Origin: Synanceia verrucosa
Taxonomy: Eukaryota > Chordata > Actinopteri > Perciformes > Synanceiidae
Direction of reading: 5' to 3'
Assembly: GCA_029721515.1 (NCBI GenBank)
Contig: CM056550.1
Coordinates: forward strand, 10,791,844-10,855,843
Length of the DNA: 64,000 bases
A program made the position numbers and the translations under genes. Below are positions 55,621-64,000 of the stretch, piece by piece; position 1 is the stretch's first letter; the number at the start of each line of letters is the position of its first letter. Under the pieces are notes generated by a model. It had not been told where the DNA came from. It made no database searches and saw nothing but the letters and a program-made list of their open reading frames with translations.

Positions 55621-56107
55621 GACACATGGAAACAGGTGATTTGTTGAACTCTTTAAAAACAGGTAAGTCATGTGAGCCTCTTGGACCATGTGCAGAATGT
55701 GGTCATGTTGGGGCCTCATGTCTCTCCTCTGTATCCATGTTGTTTCTTACCTACAGTGCCATGGCCATACCCATAATGCCTTACCTAAAACTTTGGTCAT
55801 GTGACCTGTTACTCTCTTCATCTCATATAAACCCTTACATGAAAAGCATTATATTGTACCATATATAATATACACAAAACTTAAAACATTGTGTTCTGTA
55901 CTCGTGGGTTGAATCCCGTCCTTTACACAGACAAGTTTACATGGTTCAGTCCATGGACTGGTCATCCAGGGCTTTGAATCCCTTCCTCAATGGAGACAGT
56001 CTGTCCTTATCATTATATGTCAAAAAATAATGTTACAGGTCCCAAATCTAAAACCATGTATACAGTTAATAATATGAACAAATCTCTTCTCTGGCTCCAG
56101 GTGACTC

Positions 56108-56171
56108 TGTAAAACAGTATGAAGGAACAGAGACGTGACGTGAGTTTCTCTGCAGCTTCCTGAATACAATG
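56108..56171 (+). repeat. Direct repeat flanking a 630-bp segment
   Basis: TGTAAAACAGTATGAAGGAAC through TTCCTGAATACAATG recurs at 56803-56873. The intervening DNA has no recognised gene. Confidence 0.85.
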
Positions 56172-57233
56172 CTTTATTAAACACATTTCCTCATAATGAT
56201 TTATTATTTTTTTGCATTTCTATGCTATATCACAAATGTCTATTTGACATGAATGTAGGCTTTTCTTACCATATAATCCATACTGTCAATACACACATTC
56301 ACAATACATACAAATGTCTTTTGGCATCACTTTTCCTAGACACTTAAAGCTTTACCAATTAGCATTTATTGTTTTAGAAAACCTCTCTTAATCAAACCCT
56401 ACTGGTTAACATTTAATAGCCACTGGACAAACAACATAGATCACCCAAACAAATGTGTGTGTCTCTCTATCATACACCAACTGTACATTAAAATACATCC
56501 AACGACTTCACTCAAATAAGGTGGCTTTTCCACATAACACCTAACAGAATACTATAGTGGCATAGTGGAAATACTGTACCGTAGCTAACCTAACTAACAC
56601 ATGTAAGAACGGAGCCCAATGCTAGTGATGTACCAACCGCTAGCTTGGTAGCATTACCACCATAGCTGTAACTCAGAACACTGTATTTATTCAACTGGCC
56701 TGATGGTTTTCTACATTACTGCCTCAGTTCTGTTCTCAAACCAAACATGTTTCGTTCACATATGAAATACAGTCACTTAAAATGGTGTTGTGCTTCACAA
56801 ACCTGTAAAACAGTATGAAGGAACAGAGACGGAGACGTAACGTGAGTTTCTCTTCAGCTTCCTGAATACAATGAGAGCAAGAGCGCCTGCCTCCCCTGTA
56901 TTCCTGCACCACTGAAGCTATGCCACTGTCTCATACTGCCCCCTACTGTTATGGAAACACATAGCAACTTCACATTCCCACAATAATACCTGTGACTGTG
57001 TTCTAAATAGCAAATCCACAGCTGAAAATTAAATCAATAAGAAAAATAATAAAAAAGAAAAATCAATACCCCACATGTGATCTCACTAGTGGGTGTCACA
57101 ATAACATGCTTCATTATGTTATTGTGACGTGGTTACAAAAAAGGTTTCCAAGTCTTTGCATGAAAGGGATCTGAACAATGGGACTATCGCTTCATAGCAG
57201 CCAAGATAGAAATTAAAGTGTTCTGGAGAATGT

Positions 57234-57306
57234 GGGCATCAATCCCACTACCTCTCGCATGCTGAGCAAGCGCTCTACCATTTGAGCTAATTCACCTGCA
57301 TTGAGT
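57234..57306 (-). tRNA. tRNA-Ala(AGC), second copy
   Basis: 73 nt. Perfect T-arm GTGGG-ATTGATG-CCCAC, anticodon loop TCAGCAT (AGC) with one G-U pair in its stem, one T-T mismatch in the acceptor. Flank GGTGCTGCCATGTAGCTCC matches the 42071 unit in inverse. No T4 terminator close by. Confidence 0.65.
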
Positions 57307-58065
57307 GCTGCCATGTAGCTCCTTGTAGATCATCTCATCCCATACTTTTCCAGACTCTTGAAGGTCTCCTGGATCAGACGTCTACTGTAATTCATCAGAT
57401 ACAGTAGACGAGGTGGCTGAGATCAATTATGCTGTGCAAGTTCAAATCACATCCTTGTTCCAGACAAGCTTACTTTACTCTGCCAAGTTGCCGCGTTGGA
57501 GTTGATGAGCTGTCAAACATTGTGCTCCACACAAGTTTACATGGTTGACTCCATGCACTGCTAAACTGTTGTCCTGCTGGACTGCTAATTCAAGGTTCAA
57601 GAGTCTTTATTGTCTTTATGCACGCATAACAACATTTTGGAGAGTCTCTCCGCTTAAAGGCACACATGAATAAAGAAATAAAAATAAACATATTGAAAGA
57701 CATGAATAGAAAATATTAAACACCCATATACTCCTGGATTCTCTGTGGAATCTGGATGTCATTGATGACCTCATACCAATCAATCTAGTAATATAACAGA
57801 ACACATATTATGTCATTCTTTTCTATGCTAATGAATTTTTCCAGTCTTATAATAGATACGTTATATGATGTCATTCTTTTCTGTGAGAAGAGAGAAGGAA
57901 GGAGTGTTCTACTCCTGAATATCTGCCGTGGAGCCAAAGGTCACAGGTTCAATCCCCACCTGTGGCAAGGATGGAGAAAAGTGTCAGGTAAGGTAAACAG
58001 TGACATGAAGACAGAACAAGATATGTCTTCATAAAATAGTGGTGTAAAAGTGAATTGCATAAACA

Positions 58066-58179
58066 GCCCTGCGATGAGGTGGTGACTTGTCCAGGGTGTA
58101 CCCTGTCTTCCGCCCTAACACAGCAGGGAAAGGCTCCCCGCGACCCTATGAGGATAAGCGGTAGATAATGGATGGATGG
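58066..58179 (+). mobile_element. tRNA-headed SINE, 3' fragment
   Basis: CCCTGCGATGAGGTGG through GGATAAGCGGTAGATAATGG. The 5' two-thirds is absent (5' truncation). Confidence 0.85.
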
Positions 58180-58239
58180 ACAAAACTGCATAAACATCAG
58201 TGATGTGTTTGCAGAAAGTCCATAATAACACCAAAAAAA

Positions 58240-58665
58240 AGCAAAAAATAATCAACTGGTCTTGCTTGAGGTTTGTTGAAAACGTCTCATCTCATCCAAG
58301 AGGCTTCTTCAGTTCTAAGTGACTGGTAGAGAGTCCAGATACTTATACTCCTTTTGGAGCAGAAAACAATCAAACAACCAAAACCACCAAAACAATAGAT
58401 CTCATTAATGTGGGAGTCGTGCCCACCTTAATTTGATGAGAGCCGTTATACTCCTTTAGATGGTGCTCTTGGTTTAAAGATTAAGGTTATTGGAATGCAA
58501 TTTCCATCAGAGCACCATCTAGAGGAGTCTAAAAACATGACAAGTGCTTCATGAAGCTTCATTTGCTCATCACTACCGTTAAGATGATCTGCACTCAGGT
58601 GTGAATGAATGCTGCACATGAGAAGTGAAACGTCTTCAACCAACCTCAAGCAAGTCCAGTAGACT
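58240..58665 (-). mobile_element. Penelope-like 3' remnants
   Basis: TCTTGCTTGAGGTTTGTTGAA and AAGAGGCTTCTTCAGTTCTAA match the shared 3' flank of the other Penelope remnants. A plus-strand echo follows at 58590-58665. Confidence 0.55.
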
Positions 58666-58743
58666 TAAAAACAGTTGAAACTGGACAAAATCAGAAAAGG
58701 CTGTTTTTCAGTGGTGAAATATCAATGTTTGGAGTGCAGTGAC

Positions 58744-58945
58744 CAGGCCCGTCACTACTGGGTAGGCAAACTAGGCAATTGCCTAGGTCCCCCAGCTGAA
58801 AGGGGGCCCCCTGATAACAACTGGTTATGTGTTCAACAGCGACGACAACTTTGTGAGCGCGGCAGCACCTCCCTAAATTCTATGACTGAAAAGTGTAATG
58901 ACACTGTTAATGAAATCCCCCTCGAGGGGGCCCCTCCCTTATAGT
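58744..58945 (+). mobile_element. Short hAT-like fragment
   Basis: CCAGGCCCGTCACTACTGGG and paired GGGGGCCCC blocks are typical of hAT ends in fish. Only one terminus is convincing. Confidence 0.35.
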
Positions 58946-60099
58946 TTGACAGCAGGGCTGCATTTGCTGAAGACAAGGCCCACAAACAGCAGTTGTAGAC
59001 ATTTTGCACATGACTGTCTCTTCATGTCAGGAAGGTAATTTTATGTGTGTTTTTACACTTTGTGCACTTTTCTGTGTGTTGATAGTTCAAATTGAAACAT
59101 TGCTGTCAGTTACATACTTTTACTTATGTTCTTATTTATTTGATTATCTTTTTAATAAAGTTAAGTTATTTTTATGTGTGTACACTGTAAACATTTTGTA
59201 TTGAGTTAATGTTATTTGCATATTTTTTTTTTATATTAGTCTTATTTTCTTATTCAATTTAACTATATATTCAAGCCAAAGGTCTAACTATAAAGTTTGT
59301 TTTGATTTTGAAACTTCATCATTGTAGATATCTGTGGCAGAGTGTGGCTTGTTTAAGTGTAGTGTGTAAACTTTGCTTGGCATAAGGATTATAACAGTAA
59401 AAGATATGATTGTTATCATTGTGTGGTAATTCACAGGTAAATTTGCAGTGGAAGTGTGTTGGCAAGAAGTTATTCAGAGTGGTAGCATGCATTTGTTTAT
59501 TTCGATTCAGTACACTTCTTCTTCTTCTGCTTGGTAAAGCTGTTACAAGCTGCGGTCACATAACAAGTTGTCTTTTGCATGAATGCTTTGTTCCAATTTT
59601 TCCATATATGTCAGGGTTTGCTGTGCAGTTTCAGTAATTTGTTTTTTGAGATCCTGTGGATGTGTGAATGGCTTGTGCTCTGTGTGTGTGGTGTTTGCAA
59701 GCGTAAAGCAGAGTCACTTACTGTAATCAATTGCCAAGTTTTATTAAGTTCTTCACCTTCAACAGTTTCACTTTTGGGAAATTTAATGGGTGAATAAAAT
59801 ATCATTTTCTGAAAGTGGTGGGAGAAAGGGGAGTACACACATAAGATTAGACAGTTTATATTACAATGTGTGATATCAAACAAATGAAGCATAATGTGAA
59901 CATGTGATAAACTATATTTGTTACTATTTGTGCACAAACACAATGTTAACAGGAGGACACAGGTACATCTGCACAGTACTCTTAAAAGTAAACTATCACA
60001 ACAGAATATCAGATTATTATAGATATGTTTTATTGATATACTTTTGAGCCTGTTGTTATCATCAAATACTATGCAGACGTTGAACATTGTACCAAGTGT

Positions 60100-60422
60100 G
60101 GAAGTTCATTAAACCTTACAGCTCATCTGGTCATCAGTTTTCACAGGTGCAAGATTCGTGCACAGATGTCTTGTTTTATGGGGTGGTCTTGTTATCACAC
60201 ATATTTGAACCACAAACACAGATATGCAGATGAGCTGTGAGGGCTCACACATGTGATTGGCTGTGTCAACAGGCGTGCTGTGATTGGTCCAGCTGGAGCA
60301 CATGGGAGCCTTCTTTTTGTTTGGTATTTGGTGTTTGTTGTTTGGTTTTGTATGGTTTGTGGTGAAACACCTGATTCTGATTATTTGGATGGGTGAGCGA
60401 ATACTTTTGGCAATATAGTGTA
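60100..60422. mobile_element. Tc1-like end fragment
   Basis: The right edge, reversed, reads TACACTATATTGCCAAAAGT followed by ATTCGCTCACCC, a common fish Tc1-type terminus with TA. No matching left terminus was found within the fragment. Confidence 0.5.
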
Positions 60423-60711
60423 ACACATGAGCAGTGGTTGTCCTGGGTATGTTCATGTTAACTGGCCAATTACACTCAGTTGTGTGTCAGTCTAACCTCT
60501 GTACGGGACAGTCCCAGTCCAAGAAGATAAATGTGAACTGAACTCAGGGTTCAGGGCTCTCTGTGGCTGAGATCCTTCCAGAACTCTGTCATTCAGAGCC
60601 CACTGCTGCCATACTTTACCTGTGACCTGAATAAATATCTGTGAGCTGCTTTTTTAACACAGTTCTCCGGTGTGTTTTCTTGGGGCTTCCAACTAAAGAA
60701 TTGGGCTAACA
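60419..60711 (+). repeat. LTR-like unit
   Basis: Starts TGTAACACATGAG, ends TTGGGCTAACA, has AATAAA at about 60631. No target duplication seen and its start overlaps the Tc1-like end, so the call is tentative. Confidence 0.4.
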
Positions 60712-61524
60712 GTATTCAAGTTGTACAATAGTTTATTGTCATTTTATTCCTCAATTTGAATGATTTTATTCTCTTTTATCAATCATTTATTTGATTGTAT
60801 TTAACTTATAAGATGTTATTATTTTTATTAATCTAGTTTTTACTTCTCACTGTTTTTCTACTTTTACTGTTATGATAGCTTTTAATTTTTCACAGTTTGC
60901 ACAGATTCTTTGGGCTTGTCAGTCATCTGTGAGTCACTTTGAACTGCACTAACCTGTATGAAAGTGTCATATTTATTTGTCCTATAGAGGAGCTAGTGGT
61001 GCTAACAGGAGGTCACTGACAACACAAGGAAGTGCAATCAGTGACCAGGTGTGGAGCAAATGTTGGTGGAGAAACTGCTGGAAAATGTCTGTGTAAAATC
61101 CATGTGTGTGTTTCCTGTTGCCAACAAGGTGATGAAAAAGAGGAGCTGTGTGATGGACAGACTGACTGCAGAGACAGAAAGTGACTGAAGCACGGCTGCT
61201 TCAGCCCAAGAGGAGGAAGGAGCTCTTTACCTTTCTACCAGTTTTTACCACATAATCAGAGCTTTTGCACCTCATATTTATTCTTCTCTGCACTATGTTT
61301 ACATGTCATGCACCAAGATACCAAGCTAAATTCAATGTTTATTTTCAGACTTACTTGGCAACAAATCTTCCTTTTGTTCTCCATGTTGTTGACGTTCACT
61401 CTGTACTGATAACAGTAGTAGTAGCTGCTTCAAAACGTCTGCTGCTTGGCGTGTCTTAATTTCCAATATGAACAATAATGATGGAAATATTGGTGTTTGC
61501 TGAGAACAGGCTTCATCTTATCAA

Positions 61525-61710
61525 CAGTGTCCTGTCAGATGAACACAGCGGTAACACCATGGATGAAGGTAAGTGGTGTAAATTGTTTGCTTGTGATTTC
61601 CTGACAGACCTAACAAAGCATTAATACAGCATTTTTTTTTAAAGTCAGTATAATTATGTATTACTTCAGCATCCCTTTGATTTTGTTTTTTTTTTTTGCA
61701 TTGAATCATA
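61525..61710 (+). repeat. Copy of 38375-38540 (inverted relative to it)
   Basis: GTCAGATGAACACAGCGGTAAC, GAAGGTAAGTGGTG and AAGTCAGTATAATTATGTAT match in reverse orientation. Confidence 0.8.
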
Positions 61711-62439
61711 GCAAAAACTGCTTCAACGATGGCAACACAGCTCAAAATACAAGCAAATTCAAAGTTATTTCTTCAGTAAAACATCATCATAAATTAATGT
61801 AAACCGTTAAACAATAATAAATGATGCTTATACCAGCATCTGTGATTCTTTATTGATACGATAATTTGATTAGTTTAGGAGTGGCAGTGATTTACAGCTA
61901 TTTGAGCTGGTGATCAGCTATTAAACAGGTGGCTCACCTGTTCAGACAGGGCACGGAGGTGTAACTGCTATTGATCAAATATGAAATAGAATGATCAGAT
62001 TCAGAACAGCTTCAGGTATGAGGAATCTGACTCTGATTTACAGCACTCTCAGCACACAAGGTAAAGAAATAATAAAATATGTCAAAGGTAAATAACAAAG
62101 CACCGGCACTGGATTCAGGAGTGACGGTGAGGAGAAGCGCTCCCTTTTTTTCAGGTGTAGAAGTGAAACCTGGCCTGTGATTCAACGTTTGTACTTTACT
62201 GTAATAAACATTATATTGTTGAAAAGCCCAATTTAACTGCTTTCAGAATCAACTGAATGCCTTCAATAGCACACACTGATCAGGAGTTACGGTCATCAGA
62301 AGAGAGGCTGTGAAATCTGTCGGCGCCGAAAGGTCTGGTGGTAATTAAGAGGATGAGGACATGATTAACAAATGCTTCATGCTATCAGTTAAGACATACT
62401 GTATCTATACAGCTACATGTAGACCATATCTTTTTTCAC

Positions 62440-64000
62440 GTTTAGCCTTCATGTCAACTTAGCTGTATAAACACAGATACAATAATTATGTACATATATA
62501 ATCGGAGGGGCAATTTCCCCTATTTAGATGTTACAGTTACAGTGCCTCACAGCAAGAAGGTACCGGGTTCCGGATGTGGAGTTTGCATGTTCTCCCCGTG
62601 TCTGTGTGGGTTCTCTCCGGGTACTCCAGCTTCCTCCCACCATCCAAAAACATGCATGGGGATTAGGTTAATTGGCTAATTTAAATTGAACGTAGGTGTG
62701 AATGTGAGTGTGAGTGGTTGTCTGTCTCTATGTGCCCTGCGATGAGGTGGCGACTTGTCCAGGGTGTACCCTGCCTTCCGCCCTAAGACAGCTGGGATAG
62801 GCTCCAGCCCCCCGCGACACTAAGAGGATAAGCGGTGGATAATGGATGGGTGGAATGTTGCTATAAGACAGGCAGTACATTACCATAAGACAGACGACGT
62901 TGCACTATCACTTCACAGTCATAAACAGAAGGTAGAATACAGATAATGCTAGCTTGCTAAATAATGACAAGTTAACGTTACCTACCGTCTCCACGGGCAC
63001 AATTCGCCTTCATGCAGAGACAATTTTATCTTTGCATTTATTTGACGCCAGCTATGTATTCTTATCTCAGTCAGCAGCCTTCAGAAATAATACTTAGCTA
63101 ACATAGATCATCTTATCTCAATGAGAACTGTTAGCAACTGTGACGACTCGATAATATCATGGAACAGAAGGGTACATGTTGCCAACATCTCCTCAACCGA
63201 CAATAATAAAACTATAAAAACCATGTTCAGTTGAAAAAAAAACTTGTTAAAGATGTTGCCAACATGTGAATGTTAAGGTTACTTACCCGTCTGTGGCGCC
63301 ACTCTGGAAAATTCCCTCTGCAAGCAGAGATTCAAGCTTTTTCTACAGTTTAACACGCTGTAGAGTTAAAATTTACACTGCATGTCTGGATAAAAACTGA
63401 CCTGCTTAGACTCTCTGTCTGTTGTTAACTGGACTGGTCACTGGACACTAGACTGATGTGTGTGTGTGTGTGTATACATGCATTATGTATTAAGATACAT
63501 TAATGTGTAATAATGCACTTATTGATTTTTGACAATACTTAGTTACTTTGCGGTTGCCCGGGTAACCGAATATGCAAATGATAATAGAAGGTACAGTACA
63601 GATCAAAGCAGATTAGAATACAGATCAAAGCAGAATAGAATACAGATCAAAGCAGAATAGAATACAGATCAAAGCAGATCAAAATTCAGATCAAAGCAGA
63701 TTAGAACAGAACGGAACACAACTGAAGTGTTTAATAGAAGACACGCTGCTCATTTCACCTGAGAAAGTGAAGACAAAACTTTTGAGCTAGCTGATCCATC
63801 AGTTATCGGCATCAAGTAAGTACACAAATACATAAAGTAAAGCACTCATTAACCAGCTATTATTATTATTACCAAAACACATTTCACCAATGGTCTGTTA
63901 GCTGTCAATACAACACTGTTCTACAAAATTTCTCAAATTTTAAAGTACTTGCTCCAGTTCATATTGTATCATATATTATGTTATTGGAGTATTAATGCTG
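62440..64000 (-). repeat. 1.35-kb repeat, arm B (partner 14190-15545)
   Basis: Reverse copy of arm A, running off the window's right edge. The tandem array (about 63596-63715) and the CGGTTGCCCGGGTAACCG palindrome (63551-63568) are shared. A SINE replaces part of it. Confidence 0.88.
62542..62853 (+). mobile_element. tRNA-headed SINE, copy 5, nested in arm B
   Basis: GTGCCTCACAGCAAGAAGG through GATAATGGATGGGTGG. The 5' head is cut and about 20 bp after CCGGGTTC is deleted. It sits inside the 1.35-kb repeat, so it inserted after that repeat spread, or replaced DNA during rearrangement. Confidence 0.85.

Overview
The window is nuclear DNA from a fish, most likely a teleost. It is AT-rich and its genes are interrupted by GT..AG introns. 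It holds eukaryotic Pol III tRNA genes with internal A and B boxes. It is also packed with transposon families typical of teleosts: hAT, PIF/Harbinger, Tc1/mariner, Penelope-like, LTR/ERV, LINE tails, MITEs and a tRNA-headed SINE. No bacterial features are present. No conserved vertebrate housekeeping protein gene was recognised, so this looks like a gene-poor, repeat-rich tRNA-cluster region.

Layout. 0-6 kb: a 15-bp minisatellite (1753-2556), an 844-bp MITE (3529-4372) and a complete internally deleted hAT element with an 8-bp target duplication and a BED zinc-finger ORF (4733-6127). 8-10 kb: the 3' end of a decayed endogenous retrovirus (integrase tail, polypurine tract, LTR). 10-12 kb: a minus-strand OB-fold (RPA-like) gene with frameshifts, part of it duplicated in inverted orientation next to it. 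13.9-17.2 kb: a SINE, a 1.35-kb segment repeated inverted at the window's right end, and a mini-hAT with a three-exon 58-aa ORF. 17.6-24.5 kb: tRNA-Ser(UGA), a solo LTR with perfect 5-bp target duplications, and a cysteine-rich gene remnant split by a 232-bp LTR.

25.8-43 kb and 52-58 kb: a dense tRNA and tRNA-pseudogene field (Ser, Gly, Trp, Val, Asn, Gln, Leu, Ala) built from direct, tandem and inverted duplications, with Penelope and MITE pieces riding inside the duplicated units. Plausibly functional tRNAs include Ser(UGA), Ser(AGA), Gly(UCC), Val(UAC), Asn(GUU), Gln(CUG), a Leu with an altered anticodon loop, and Ala(AGC). A PIF/Harbinger remnant (39.6-41.6 kb) carries converging transposase and Myb/SANT-like genes.

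43.6-51.4 kb: the most interesting locus, a ten-exon gene on the plus strand (44512-51343) with nearly perfect splice-site phasing. It encodes zinc-finger-like motifs, a cysteine-rich domain resembling DUF6729, and a core I infer to be an RNase H/DDE-type transposase. One 4-bp tandem duplication and one unresolved junction separate it from an intact gene. 58-64 kb: repeats, Penelope and SINE fragments, an LTR-like unit and the second arm of the 1.35-kb inverted repeat.

The genes do not form a pathway. The shared theme is tRNA multiplication and transposition. All calls come from reading the sequence alone; family names are from memory of motifs, not from a search.
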